From the NCBI GenBank assembly GCA_965220935.1, contig OZ244857.1:806001-870000 (forward strand): 64,000 nucleotides of DNA, read 5' to 3'. The notes beneath the pieces were generated by a model. That model was not told the DNA's origin. It ran no database searches and saw only the letters and a program-made list of their open reading frames with translations. The DNA comes from Bin80 sp965220935 (GTDB taxonomy: Bacteria; Bacteroidota; Rhodothermia; Rhodothermales; Bin80). Positions within the stretch are counted from its first letter, which is position 1. Each line of letters starts with the position of its first letter. This document shows positions 53,693-63,146 of the stretch, piece after piece. Position numbers and translations under genes: made by a program.

Positions 53693-56014
53693 ATGGATTC
53701 AATTAGCATGAAATTTACATTTCCCGTCATTGGCATGCACTGTGCTTCGTGTGCCGCTGGGCTTGAGCGTCAGTTTAAGCAGGCACCTAACATTAAAAAA
53801 GTGCATGTTAACATCGCAACTCATGAGGCATACATTGAGGGGCTATCGGCTGAGACCGCTCTCAAGGTAATTGAGAATGCTGGATACGATGTTGCCCGCT
53901 CTGAGGTTGATCTGTACCTTATCAATGGATCATCAGATTTAGACAAAGAAACGATTGAAAAACGTTGTGAGCAAGTTGGGCCGCTGATCCAGAATGAATT
54001 GACTGAACAATCGCTGACACTCTCATGGATTCCTGGATTGGTTGATGTAGACGATTTATTGGATAAATTTCCTGAATATACCAGCACGGAGATCACAGAA
54101 TCTCAAAGGATCTCAACCAAGCATGAACGTTTGATAATTTGCACGATTGGGGCATCAATCGTAATGGTTTTGTCCATGCTTCAACTGGTGTCACATTTGC
54201 AACTAATGATCATTGCGACATCTGTGATATTCTATGGTGGTGCCGAGGTGTTCACGCGTGCATGGGCTGCATTCAAGCGAAAGTCCGCTGATATGTACAC
54301 ACTGATTGCAATAGGGGTCGGAACTGCATGGACATACAGTACGGTGGTGACACTTTTTCCTTCTTTATTTACATCTTCCCCATCGGTATATTTTGAGGCA
54401 GCATCCGTCATCATCGCTTTAGTCCTTCTTGGTCAGTTTCTTGAATCAAGAGCAATGAATAAAACAGGTTCAGCGATTGAATCTTTACTTCAATTACAAG
54501 TACCATTTGCCCGGGTCAAGAGGGGCGATCATATTGTAGACGTACCTGTGAGATCTATTAACGTCAATGATATGGTGTTAATTCGGCCGGGAGATAGGAT
54601 GCCCATTGATGGAGAAGTTGTAGAAGGGATCAGTTCTGTGGATGAGAGCATGCTTACTGGTGAGCCACTACCAGTTACAAAATCAGAGGGGGATACCGTG
54701 GTAGCTGGTACCATCAATATAGATGGTACATTGACGGCAAAAGTTTCTTCAACAGGGCGAGATACGATACTTCAACAAATCATACGATTAACCAGAGATG
54801 CGCAAGGTCGCAAGGCGCCCATACAGCGAGTGGCAGATCAAGTTTCTGGAGCTTTTGTCCCGTTTGTTGTTGTTGTTGCAGTCACGACATTCACGATGTG
54901 GATGATGTCTGGATATGGTATAGAACATGCCATGATCACATTCATGTCTATATTAATTATTGCGTGCCCATGTGCATTGGGACTCGCCACCCCTGCTGCG
55001 GTGATTGTTGGTACTGGTGCGGCTGCAAAAAAAGGAATTCTATTCAAAGGCGGAGATTCGATGGAAAGGATTAGTCAAGTGACCCATGTTGTGCTAGATA
55101 AAACAGGGACACTGACCACAGGGACTCCTCAGGTTCATTCAGTTGAGACACATCCTGATATAACTAATCGTGACCTATTCCAAATGGCGGCTTCATTGGA
55201 AGCTCATTCTGAGCACCCTCTGGCCGAGGCCATTGTCGCAAAAGCAAAGGCAGAAGAAATTGAATTTAGCGCGGCGAATTCAGTGAAAATCAGCCCAGGA
55301 TTTGGTATTTCTGGGACTGTCCAGAATCAGGAAGTCTATGTCGGGAGCCGGGAATTTTTAACTCAGACAGGGATTTCAATTCCCCCAAATGCCTCAGTGG
55401 AATCACAGGTTCATGTGGGCGTTGGTATGCAGTGGATCGGCCAAATTTCATTCAAGGATACTCTCCGCGCTTCATCCAGAGATGCAGTTTCGAGTTTACG
55501 TCGGCAAAACCGTAAGGTGGTGATGCTCACAGGAGATTCAACAAGCAATGCGATCAACGTAGGTCAAGAAGTAGGAATAGATGATATTCAAGCGGGGATG
55601 ACGCCCCAACATAAGCTAGACTATATTGCTACACTACGTGAGCGGGGTGCGGTAGTCGCGATGGTTGGTGACGGTATTAATGATGCCCCAGCGCTTGCTA
55701 AGGCGGACATTGGACTAGCAATGGGCTCAGGAACTCAAGTCGCCGTTGAGACTTCAGATGTGGCGCTTTTGCGAGAAGATCTTGTTTCCGTTGCAGATTC
55801 TATTGACATTGGACATCAGACGATCAAAACCATTCGCCAAAACTTATTTTTTGCGTTCGTATACAATACGCTCAGTATTCCAGTGGCCGCTGGTGCACTC
55901 TACGGTTTATTTGGAATTTTACTCAATCCTATGTATGCATCAGTAGCGATGACATTGTCAAGCCTTTCAGTGATATTGAATAGCTTGCGATTATCTAGAA
56001 ATCTTAATAACTAA
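53693..56014 (+). CDS. copA: Copper-translocating P1B-type ATPase
   Basis: 773 residues. An N-terminal heavy-metal domain has the CxxC pair Cys17 and Cys20 in GMHCASC. Residues about 75-130 look like a second heavy-metal-type fold (LTLSWIPGLVDVDDLLDKF) that lacks the CxxC. Eight membrane segments include the CPC motif in IIACPCALGLATP near residue 425. The phosphorylation loop is LDKTGTLTTGTP (Asp near 469), followed by HSEHPLAEAIV (SEHPL) and MVGDGINDAPALAKADIG. The protein exports Cu(I) from the cytoplasm. A DUF2231 protein gene follows 8 bp later, probably as one operon. Confidence 0.93.
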   Translation: MDSISMKFTFPVIGMHCASCAAGLERQFKQAPNIKKVHVNIATHEAYIEGLSAETALKVIENAGYDVARSEVDLYLINGSSDLDKETIEKRCEQVGPLIQNELTEQSLTLSWIPGLVDVDDLLDKFPEYTSTEITESQRISTKHERLIICTIGASIVMVLSMLQLVSHLQLMIIATSVIFYGGAEVFTRAWAAFKRKSADMYTLIAIGVGTAWTYSTVVTLFPSLFTSSPSVYFEAASVIIALVLLGQFLESRAMNKTGSAIESLLQLQVPFARVKRGDHIVDVPVRSINVNDMVLIRPGDRMPIDGEVVEGISSVDESMLTGEPLPVTKSEGDTVVAGTINIDGTLTAKVSSTGRDTILQQIIRLTRDAQGRKAPIQRVADQVSGAFVPFVVVVAVTTFTMWMMSGYGIEHAMITFMSILIIACPCALGLATPAAVIVGTGAAAKKGILFKGGDSMERISQVTHVVLDKTGTLTTGTPQVHSVETHPDITNRDLFQMAASLEAHSEHPLAEAIVAKAKAEEIEFSAANSVKISPGFGISGTVQNQEVYVGSREFLTQTGISIPPNASVESQVHVGVGMQWIGQISFKDTLRASSRDAVSSLRRQNRKVVMLTGDSTSNAINVGQEVGIDDIQAGMTPQHKLDYIATLRERGAVVAMVGDGINDAPALAKADIGLAMGSGTQVAVETSDVALLREDLVSVADSIDIGHQTIKTIRQNLFFAFVYNTLSIPVAAGALYGLFGILLNPMYASVAMTLSSLSVILNSLRLSRNLNN

Positions 56015-56022
56015 CCGATTCT

Positions 56023-57090
56023 ATGCTTTCAGAATGGATGCCCAATGTCCACCCGCTGCTCGTTCATTTTCCTATTGCGCTACTGGCTACCGCGTTTCTT
56101 GTTGATATTGTTGCACTAGTGCTTCGTCGAACTTCAATTCTAAGGCGGACATCCACAATTCTATATGTTTTGGGTGCATTAGGAGCCGTGGCCGCAGTGA
56201 TTTCGGGGGAATCCGCTGTTGAAACCGTAGAAGTAACGGGTCAAGCGAGTTCCATTTTGAATGAGCATGAAGAACTTGGGGAGATGGTGATGAAGTACTA
56301 TTTAGTCTACGGTGCGGTCAGAGTTCTTCTGTTTTGGTGGCTAAAACCTCGGATATTGACATGGATACCGCTTGCGGTGATTGGTGGGATAGGGCTTGTA
56401 CCGCTCTATCAGGCATCTTCATTTGGTGGACGCTTAGTCTATGAGCAGGGTGCGGGGGTTGCAATGGTGGACTCCATGGCCAAAAGGTTAGAAGAAAAAG
56501 AAAGGCAACTTGTGACAATGGGGGGCACCCCTGAATTTTCAGGACTTGATGAATTTGGAGGATGGCAGTGGAGGTCAGGAGCTAATGCTCAGTCCACATT
56601 CAACACGGCCTTTGAAGTCGTCACTGGCGATGTTGCAACGAAAACGGTCCAAGATGCTGAGGGAAATTATCAATTAGAGTTAACCGTTAATCAATCTCCA
56701 ACGATGATTTCGTATGGTAGGCCTGTGTCCAATGTAGAATTTACGGCCGCCTTGGATATATCACACATTGCTGGATCAGTTCGTTTAATTCATCATATGC
56801 AAGACAGTCTCTCGTATCATTTTATGGAGATGGATGGTGATATGCTTCGTTTAGGCATGGTTTCTGATGGACAAGAAGAAATAATAGAGGAGAAATCATT
56901 TTCAAAGTCTAATCGGGGAGGTCATTTTAGAGTCGTGAGTAGTACGACACATTTTAGAGGTTACGTTGATAATGAATTGATCGTACATGCTCATGCAGCA
57001 GCCCCACCTGCGGGTAAAGCGGGCATCCGAATAAGTGGATCAGGGAAGGTGACATTAACGGAGATGTCGATAACCGTTTTACAAGATTGA
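56023..57090 (+). CDS. DUF2231 membrane protein with extracytoplasmic C-terminal domain
   Basis: 355 residues. Residues about 5-150 form the DUF2231 four-helix membrane domain: NVHPLLVHFPIALLATAFLV with the conserved HPxxVHFP motif, and the second conserved His in NEHEELGEM. The C-terminal half (from about residue 165) is predicted outside the membrane and looks like a jelly-roll domain (GGWQWRSGANAQSTFN, AALDISHIAGSVRLIHHMQD, FRVVSSTTHFRGYVDNELIV), somewhat like LamG or DUF1080-type domains. The two His motifs suggest heme or metal handling in this family. The neighbouring copper ATPase makes a metal-related role plausible. Confidence 0.65.
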   Translation: MLSEWMPNVHPLLVHFPIALLATAFLVDIVALVLRRTSILRRTSTILYVLGALGAVAAVISGESAVETVEVTGQASSILNEHEELGEMVMKYYLVYGAVRVLLFWWLKPRILTWIPLAVIGGIGLVPLYQASSFGGRLVYEQGAGVAMVDSMAKRLEEKERQLVTMGGTPEFSGLDEFGGWQWRSGANAQSTFNTAFEVVTGDVATKTVQDAEGNYQLELTVNQSPTMISYGRPVSNVEFTAALDISHIAGSVRLIHHMQDSLSYHFMEMDGDMLRLGMVSDGQEEIIEEKSFSKSNRGGHFRVVSSTTHFRGYVDNELIVHAHAAAPPAGKAGIRISGSGKVTLTEMSITVLQD

Positions 57091-57425
57091 ACCGCGTTTG
57101 TGATTTGGGTTGTTTGAGCGTGTAGCATGATGATTCATCACAGCTCACGATAGACAATTATTCGACGACATAGTGTACTGGTTAGGAATGGGATCTGTTT
57201 AAAGTGTATTAAGATATCGGGCTCACTGTATTTGATTTCTCGTTGAACGTACGTAATAACCCCATGTGACTTTTTATGCTGTTATATGCGACATACCTTA
57301 TGTTGAAAACGTAGTTTTCTCATAAATTTGATGTATATTGTTATTAGTCAAACTTTACATACTATGATTTACACTCCTAAATCCCCCCCCCCCTATGTGT
57401 TAAAACATATGTTTTAATACAATTT
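57091..57425. other. Intergenic region with a C11 tract upstream of the lipoprotein gene
   Basis: 335 bp, AT-rich. The C11 tract at 57383-57393 is the only striking element. An ATG at 57364 opens a short frame across the tract; with one more C (C12) or two fewer it would read into the lipoprotein frame. In the present C11 state it stops at 57415-57417. Confidence 0.6.
57383..57393 (+). repeat. C11 homopolymer tract
   Basis: Eleven C within the leader of the lipoprotein gene, between ATG 57364 and the lipoprotein signal sequence. Length is in the range of bacterial slippage sites. It might switch the gene on and off or tune promoter spacing. Confidence 0.85.
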
Positions 57426-58283
57426 TTGACTCCACATTTCAATTGTGGAGCGTTTGCCAGAGTTCGTGAGCGGTTTGTAAGCTCTCAGTCTCACCAGTTT
57501 CTTTTTCTATTGCTCTTTGGTGTATGTTTCTTGTCGTCTTCATGCACTACTACAAGTTCCCTTTCTGAAGAACCGGTACCCTCAACAATAACAGAGTCCT
57601 GCGAGCAACCAATACTGGATCTTTTACCTGAGTCTCCGTCAATCCAGACCCATGGTTCAATTACCATTGATGCGGCAATCGTCGTGCCTGAATGTCAGCC
57701 CGTGATATATGTGAAGAGTGAAATTATTGAGAAGCCTCTGACCACAGGTTAATGGTTGACCAGTCTCATTTCCACATCAGAAGATGATCCAACTTTCATC
57801 TATGAAATCAAAGAAGAAGAGGCACTTGGAGTGAGCGAGTATCTCCAATTAGAATTTACCATTACGAATCAATCTGAACGAGTATTTCGCCCACAGGGGG
57901 CTGTTTGGCAGGCATTATTGTATGGAACTGTGCTCTCAGAGGATCGCGCAGGAGATGCAGAGCCTTTGTTGGATATGGTCTTGGCACCCGGGCAAAATCG
58001 CACGGTCTATGTGAACCGTATTTATCATCCAGGCACAGCAGATGATGGAGCCGTTTTTGCATTTTCACTCTACGATGTAGTCGTTGACCGTGATGATGCT
58101 GGAATACCAGTGCAGAGAAGCTCATTTGAGTGGTTTTATTCCTTGAGATATCAGTCCATTGAGCAACCAATGACTAACAGAGCTCTGTCATGCACACATC
58201 CAATAGATATTGAATTGGAACAGGAGTTGGCAAAGATTACAAAATGGGTTCCTGCATCGGATCATGACCCATATTGCTTGTAA
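57426..58283 (+). pseudogene. Putative lipoprotein gene split by an in-frame stop
   Basis: The first part (57426-57752) has a lipoprotein signal: FLFLLLFGVCFLSSSC, with the lipobox Cys followed by TTTSS. It ends at TAA 57750-57752. The same frame continues immediately as WLTSLISTSEDDPTFIYEIK and runs to 58283, giving a soluble beta-rich domain (LQLEFTITNQSERVFRPQGA, and FSLYDVVVD). I read this as one gene of about 285 codons with a nonsense mutation. The alternative is two genes, the second using TTG 57756. The first part lacks an ATG (TTG at 57426 is the only start unless the upstream C tract shifts frame). Function unknown. Confidence 0.65.
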
Positions 58284-58296
58284 ATTTTCACTTTGA

Positions 58297-58979
58297 TATC
58301 AATTTGATCATGGAAATAGAATTCGTTCATTTGACATTTCGAGAAATGGATCATTAATTGCAACGGGGCGATCATCAATCAAGTTGTGGAATGCTACACC
58401 CCAGATCAAGTTTAATGGGAATGTTGATGACAAGAGTTTTGTGCAGGGAGAACCAATTCGTCCATTTGTCTTACCCTCTGCGGGTGCCGGTCTATCTGTT
58501 GTGACTTATGGGTTAAGTCCTGAGCCACCTCAGGGTTTGACTTTTGATGATTCCTCTCAAACTGTGAATGGCACGCCGATTGAAGCGACGAGCTCCACTG
58601 AGTACACTTACACGGCTACTGCTTCCAATGGCACATCAAAGAGTCTTGTATTCACTATTAGTATCTCTTCTTCAGTATCGGCAGGGCAGGAATCACTACC
58701 TGAACACTTCGCAGTTATAGGAAATTATCCAAACCCATTTCGTAGATCAACCCACGTAATTCTAAATCTTTCATGGCCTGCCAGCTTGCGCATAGAAGTC
58801 ATGGATATTACTGGGCGGACTCTTATAACGACCCCTGAGAAAGTTATGACCGCTGGGAGATCGCAGTTAATAGAGATAGATGAGGGTCTTTACCTGCTGG
58901 AGTGTATCTCTATGGTGTTACTGCAAATTCATCCGTCGGTCATCGGGTACAAGTGGGGCAATTTGTACATACTAGATGA
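58297..58979 (+). pseudogene. Remnant of a T9SS-secreted surface protein (WD40 end, putative-Ig repeat, sorting domain; frameshifted)
   Basis: The open frame starts inside a protein: RSFDISRNGSLIATG and SSIKLWNA are the end of a WD40 blade. Then comes a He_PIG repeat (PEPPQGLTFDDSSQTVNGTP) and a T9SS type A tail (NYPNPFRRSTHVILNLSWP, IEVMDITGRTL). Near 58881-58887 the frame breaks; one frame over, the expected end SLPAGVYLYGVTANSSVG to QVGQFVHTR and a TGA at 58977-58979 is found. There is no start of its own, so it is a 5'-truncated, frameshifted relative of the C-terminus of the giant protein at 15445-20910. Confidence 0.78.
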
Positions 58980-59128
58980 TAGGCCTATTGGTCATACACA
59001 CAGTGTCGTTACACTCATGATTTTTAGTGCACACGATTTTTGCTAAGCCGAGTAGAAAGTGCCTGACCAAACAGTGGACGTACAATCAATTCAATATTAA
59101 TCTCTGTAATGATATGAAATGGTTAAGG

Positions 59129-60223
59129 CTATGAAGCTAAAATCTCCAATTCTCGGACGTACATATCAGCCGCTTGATTGATCCAGTTTCGTAGGTCAGT
59201 TGGATCATAGTCATAGCGATCAACGAATTTTAGTAAGGGGTCAAGATTAAGATCTGATGTTTGAATCGCAGCACCAACACTGGTGCCGTCAACCCCATTA
59301 CAGTGTTGCTCAAAATGTCTATAAAGGGGATTGAGCATTAAGGGTTTACGTAAATACATCGCCTCGGCCATACTCTCAAACCCAGAAGTGGTTACCACGC
59401 CTTGACAACGGGCCATCATGTCTAAAAATTTAGTTGAGTGAAGCTGATGGAATGTCAGGTTATCACTGTGACGAGTGACCTTATCTGCCCCTTCATTATT
59501 CCAGAAGCAGTGAAGCCTATAAGATGGATTGAGTTTGTGCCAAGCAATTAAGTCTTTACTAAGGCTATGATGATACAGATAGACAAGAAAAAATGGCTCA
59601 GTGATATCTTCAGGTAAATCAAATAATTCCTCTCTTAAAAGTGGGGGCATCACTAGAATCTTTTTTTCTGGAATAGGACGGGCATCATACAGTGAAAGTG
59701 CAAATCTACAATGAGCACCCAACCCAGTGAGTCGTGTAAAGGTTAATGTGGAGATTTTCTGCACCTCAAAGCCACCAGGGAACTGATATTGAGGATGTAA
59801 GAACATGAACTGATGTCCGACCGCAACCATCGGTATATTTGGCCTCTCCCGCAACATAAAGAATCCAGCTAAGGGTTCAAAGAAGTTGATAATTATGTGA
59901 GGACGCTCTGATTTAAGTAGATCACTTAACACTGTGAAGCTCCGATTGAATTCATTTAACCGGAGGCTATTATTGACTAATGTACGCCCCCAGTCAATAC
60001 TACGGGTATCCTGATTGACAAAAAAGCTCCCGCTAGGGACTTCTACAACTGGAGCTCCCAAACATTCTTCAAAATATTTTGGGATTTCATGGCCGCCCTT
60101 GCTGACAACGGCTTTGCAAACTGAGTGTCCAGCTTTACGCAGAATGGAAGACAGTGCAAGGGCTTGGGTTAAATGTCCACGACCTTCTCCTTGAACGATA
60201 AACAGCGCTCTGAATCCAGACAT
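59129..60223 (-). CDS. Glycosyltransferase family protein (GT-B type, MGT/MurG-like)
   Basis: 364 residues with GT-B features: the N-terminal glycine-rich loop VQGEGRGHLTQALALSSIL, a hydrophobic middle (IINFFEPLAGFFML, PMVAVGHQFMFLHP), and the donor-site region VVTTSGFESMAEAMYLRKPL near residue 275. The last part, with LNPLYRHFEQHCNG, is typical of UDP-glycosyltransferases of the MGT/GT28 kind. It starts 1 bp after the LpxH-like phosphatase gene, so both are in one operon; a role in glycolipid or envelope glycan synthesis is a reasonable inference. The sugar donor is unknown. Confidence 0.72.
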   Translation of the reverse strand: MSGFRALFIVQGEGRGHLTQALALSSILRKAGHSVCKAVVSKGGHEIPKYFEECLGAPVVEVPSGSFFVNQDTRSIDWGRTLVNNSLRLNEFNRSFTVLSDLLKSERPHIIINFFEPLAGFFMLRERPNIPMVAVGHQFMFLHPQYQFPGGFEVQKISTLTFTRLTGLGAHCRFALSLYDARPIPEKKILVMPPLLREELFDLPEDITEPFFLVYLYHHSLSKDLIAWHKLNPSYRLHCFWNNEGADKVTRHSDNLTFHQLHSTKFLDMMARCQGVVTTSGFESMAEAMYLRKPLMLNPLYRHFEQHCNGVDGTSVGAAIQTSDLNLDPLLKFVDRYDYDPTDLRNWINQAADMYVRELEILAS

Positions 60224-60224
60224 A

Positions 60225-61052
60225 TTAATTGGCTTCTTCGGGGATCAGGCCTAAGCTTTCCTCTTGCTGAGCGGCATTGGTTTCCCACCGGGTTAACTGG
60301 GGCTGATGATCCATTTTTACCCAATGTACCAGTTCAATACGACCATCAAAATGTTCAACTAGTCCAGTACAACTTTCCATCCAGTCACCTGAATTGGCAT
60401 AGAGGATTGATTTAATCTCTCGGATTTCAGCGTGGTGTATGTGTCCACATATAACTCCATCAGCCTGCTTTTCTTTGGCAACCTCAACCATTGCGTTTTC
60501 AAAGTTAGCGATTGCCTGAACGGCGCGTTTTGTTGTGTGCTTTAAATAAGCTGACAGAGACCAGTAAGACATACCGAAAAGTCGTCTTCCTCGGTTAAGT
60601 CCTCGGTTGATACGTAGTAGAACAGAATAGATCCTGGAGCCCAAAACAGAGATCCAGCGGGCTTGCTGGATGACACCATCAAACTCATCTCCATGTAATA
60701 CCAATAGTTTGCGGCCATCGGCGGTTTCATGAATCGCTTCTTGCATCACATCAATTTTTCCAAAGCGCAAACCTAAATAATCACGTGCAAACTCATCATG
60801 ATTACCAGGAAGATAAATAACATGAGTACCTTTTCGGGCTTTACGTAATATCTTTTGAATTACATCATTATGTGACTGGGTCCAGTGCCATGATCTGGAC
60901 ATAGCCCAGCCATCAAAAATGTCTCCGACAAGATATAGGGTTTCGCTTTCGTTATAGCGAAGAAAATCAAGTAGATAATCAACTTTTGCATCCTTTAGAC
61001 CCAAGTGGAAGTCAGATAGCCAAATGGTTCGGAAATGTTTGACGCTATGCAT
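60225..61052 (-). CDS. LpxH-like metallophosphoesterase (UDP-2,3-diacylglucosamine diphosphatase family)
   Basis: 275 residues with the full binuclear-metal signature: WLSDFHLG near residue 13, VGDIFDGW near 42, LPGNHDEF near 78, LHGDEFDG near 118, and GHIHHAEI near 199. The middle insert (YSVLLRINRGLNRGRRLFGM) is basic and amphipathic, as in LpxH-type enzymes that bind the inner membrane to hydrolyse UDP-diacylglucosamine. Its partner gene is a glycosyltransferase, so an analogous lipid-linked or nucleotide-sugar substrate is also possible. It is not in an lpx cluster. Confidence 0.78.
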   Translation of the reverse strand: MHSVKHFRTIWLSDFHLGLKDAKVDYLLDFLRYNESETLYLVGDIFDGWAMSRSWHWTQSHNDVIQKILRKARKGTHVIYLPGNHDEFARDYLGLRFGKIDVMQEAIHETADGRKLLVLHGDEFDGVIQQARWISVLGSRIYSVLLRINRGLNRGRRLFGMSYWSLSAYLKHTTKRAVQAIANFENAMVEVAKEKQADGVICGHIHHAEIREIKSILYANSGDWMESCTGLVEHFDGRIELVHWVKMDHQPQLTRWETNAAQQEESLGLIPEEAN

Positions 61053-61101
61053 GTATTATCGGTTGATCGTTTGAATCACGCGATGTTTTATTCTTAGATA
61101 T

Positions 61102-61458
61102 CTAGCTTTGATAAACACCATTTTCTATAACAATGGTCATACACAGATCTTTGTAGGTTTCTCTGGAAGATTTTGATTCAAATAGAATCAGTACCCGTGC
61201 ACCATTACCGAGAAGTTGGACATAATGTTTACCCTTGGTTTTTCCAGAGGTTACATGCTCTACTTCGTTATAGCGAATAACTGTAATTTGAAGTCCCATA
61301 GGGGTATGGCAGTAGAGAATTAGTCTAGTTCCCGTATGCAGGAGTGTTGTTTTAAGTGGTTTGCTATTGAGAGTTAAGTCACTGCGTACTTGATCCGTAT
61401 GGAGGATTGATTCATTGTTTAGAATACGGTCAATTTCAGTTTTATTTTGGTTGGACAT
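61102..61458 (-). CDS. Hypothetical protein, possibly PH-like
   Basis: 118 residues, no signal or membrane segment. The sequence alternates short beta strands (KTTLLHTGTRLILYCHTP, ITVIRYNEVEHV, VQLLGNGARVLILFE) and ends in a helix-like ESKSSRETYKDLCM, a plan that recalls small PH-type or YokE-like domains. I have no family match. It lies 49 bp upstream of the LpxH-like gene in the same direction and may be part of that transcript. Confidence 0.5.
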   Translation of the reverse strand: MSNQNKTEIDRILNNESILHTDQVRSDLTLNSKPLKTTLLHTGTRLILYCHTPMGLQITVIRYNEVEHVTSGKTKGKHYVQLLGNGARVLILFESKSSRETYKDLCMTIVIENGVYQS

Positions 61459-61587
61459 TGTTCAGCACAGAAAAGAAATAGGTAGGCATCTTGACTGCAC
61501 CCTGAGGTCATTTAGGGTGATCATTAATTCTCAACCAGTAGTTTGATGAGTTGAGGGAATCAATGATTAAGATTGATCATGCCATCG

Positions 61588-61782
61588 TTAATCATTAGCA
61601 TCTTTGGGAATAATGAAAATTGAGGCAACATAAGCAATAATGAAAAGTCCACTGGAAAAGATAGCGCCCACCACGACGCCTATTCGTAACCAGCGCGCAT
61701 TTAAATTGTAATGTTGAGCGATACCTCCAAGGACACCGTATAACATTTTGTCGGATTGTGATCGTGTTAATTTTTTAGACAT
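61588..61782 (-). CDS. PspC-domain membrane protein (short form)
   Basis: 64 residues consisting almost only of a PspC domain: KMLYGVLGGIAQHYNLNARW (canonical GVCGGIAxYFxxDPxxVR) followed by one membrane segment, VVVGAIFSSGLFIIAYVASI, and a short IIPKD tail. PspC proteins are inner-membrane components of envelope-stress responses. No pspA is nearby. A second PspC protein is encoded about 190 bp further right, same strand. Confidence 0.85.
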   Translation of the reverse strand: MSKKLTRSQSDKMLYGVLGGIAQHYNLNARWLRIGVVVGAIFSSGLFIIAYVASIFIIPKDAND

Positions 61783-61971
61783 TGATAGATTGATTTTAGT
61801 CTTTTGAAGAAGTGATTGATTATTATGCTAGCATAATATAACCTGAGGAGATAGATGAAATCATAGTAAATATCAATAAAGAATAATAAAAAACAAATTA
61901 GGAGGGTGAGATTACAGGGACAATGTTATTACAGAAAATTTTAGAAGAAACAGTTCCGATATGACCAAACA

Positions 61972-62565
61972 TCAGATTTCCTCTTCATCCTCTGGCGAGG
62001 GCATGAATATAGCAAAAAGGATATAAGCAATGAGTGGGACACTAAAGCCCGTCGCAATGAGAATAACCATAAATAGCACCCGGAACATAGTGGGCTCCAT
62101 ATTAATACGTTTGGCCAAGCCTCCACAGACTCCTGCGAGGAATTTTTTACGGGATTTAGGTGGAAAATTCCATTTTGACTTTTGTGGAAAATCAGAATAA
62201 TTTAGGCTCTTCTTAGTTGAGGCTTGACTTGGCTTTGATTTGCGAGATTCTTTTCTGTCTCTGCGTTTTGATTTATGCCTCCTTGGTAACAGTCCAAACA
62301 GCAAAACTAGAATAATTCCGATGAGAGGGATCATAATAAATCCATCGGAAAAGATGTTTCCAGGAATCAAGCCAATAGTCTGCAAAATGTAAATGGCAGC
62401 TGTTGCCATTAACCCAAACCCTGAGATGATGGCAGCAGTACCAGAATTACGGGGTTTCTTGGAAGAGTCTTCAAAGAGCATCTCCTCAAACTCTAAATCT
62501 GATGGATGATCCTCCTTTAAATCAAGGTCGTCTAATTGTAAGGATTTGTGCTCTTTTTTTGCCAT
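61972..62565 (-). CDS. PspC-domain membrane protein (long form)
   Basis: About 197 residues from ATG 62565. A charged N-terminus (to about residue 35) precedes two membrane segments, GTAAIISGFGLMATAAIYIL and DGFIMIPLIGIILVLLFGLL. A Lys/Arg-rich cytoplasmic stretch follows, and then a C-terminal PspC domain: KKFLAGVCGGLAKRINMEPT with the following helix FRVLFMVILIATGFSVPLIA. The ATG overlaps the stop of the cyclo-ligase gene by one base (TAATG), which favours this start over 62571 and suggests coupling. Confidence 0.8.
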   Translation of the reverse strand: MAKKEHKSLQLDDLDLKEDHPSDLEFEEMLFEDSSKKPRNSGTAAIISGFGLMATAAIYILQTIGLIPGNIFSDGFIMIPLIGIILVLLFGLLPRRHKSKRRDRKESRKSKPSQASTKKSLNYSDFPQKSKWNFPPKSRKKFLAGVCGGLAKRINMEPTMFRVLFMVILIATGFSVPLIAYILFAIFMPSPEDEEEI

Positions 62566-63146
62566 TAACAAGGCTTGACTTCTAACGTCTTAGTGGAGGT
62601 AACAATGAGATCAACGGGAATATCATGGGATTCAGTAGGGATCAAATTCATAAGGCAAGAAGCCATGACTAATCCAATTTTATATGTCTTAACATACTCA
62701 AACATATAATCATAAAAACCACATCCATACCCAATTCTGTGTCCCATGGTATCAAACCCCAGACCTGGAACTAAGGCTACATCAATATTCTCCGCCAGAA
62801 TATCAGCAGATTCGATCGGTTCTGCAATTCCCCATCTGTTCATAGTTAAACTGCGTTCATCATAAAACTTTCCCCAGTGCATACGCAAAACTTCTGCATT
62901 CGGTTCAGTGATTGGTAGTAAAACGGTTTTACCCTGCGCTCTAAGCCAACAATTTAGAGGTCGCAGATCTATTTCACGCGCTTGCAGTTTGGGCCAGTAA
63001 GACAGGACAGTTTTGGCATTCATCAACTCAGGGACACCTGCACATTGCAACAGAAGTTGACGGCATTCCATGCGATATTGATCTGCTGAGAGTCGGTCAC
63101 GAATTGTCCGTAAATCTGCGCGTAGATCGCTCTTTGTCAATTCCAT
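62565..63146 (-). CDS. 5-formyltetrahydrofolate cyclo-ligase
   Basis: A 193-residue MTHFS-family enzyme, converting 5-formyl-THF to 5,10-methenyl-THF with ATP (folate salvage). Landmarks are the N-terminal KSDLRADLRTIRDRLSADQ, LSYWPKLQAREIDLRPL, LVPGLGFDTMGHRIGYGCGF followed by YDYMFE (the ATP-binding GxGxGxYD motif), and the closing IPVDLIVTST. The gene leads the small PspC group. The name in use varies (ygfA, fthC). Confidence 0.9.
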   Translation of the reverse strand: MELTKSDLRADLRTIRDRLSADQYRMECRQLLLQCAGVPELMNAKTVLSYWPKLQAREIDLRPLNCWLRAQGKTVLLPITEPNAEVLRMHWGKFYDERSLTMNRWGIAEPIESADILAENIDVALVPGLGFDTMGHRIGYGCGFYDYMFEYVKTYKIGLVMASCLMNLIPTESHDIPVDLIVTSTKTLEVKPC

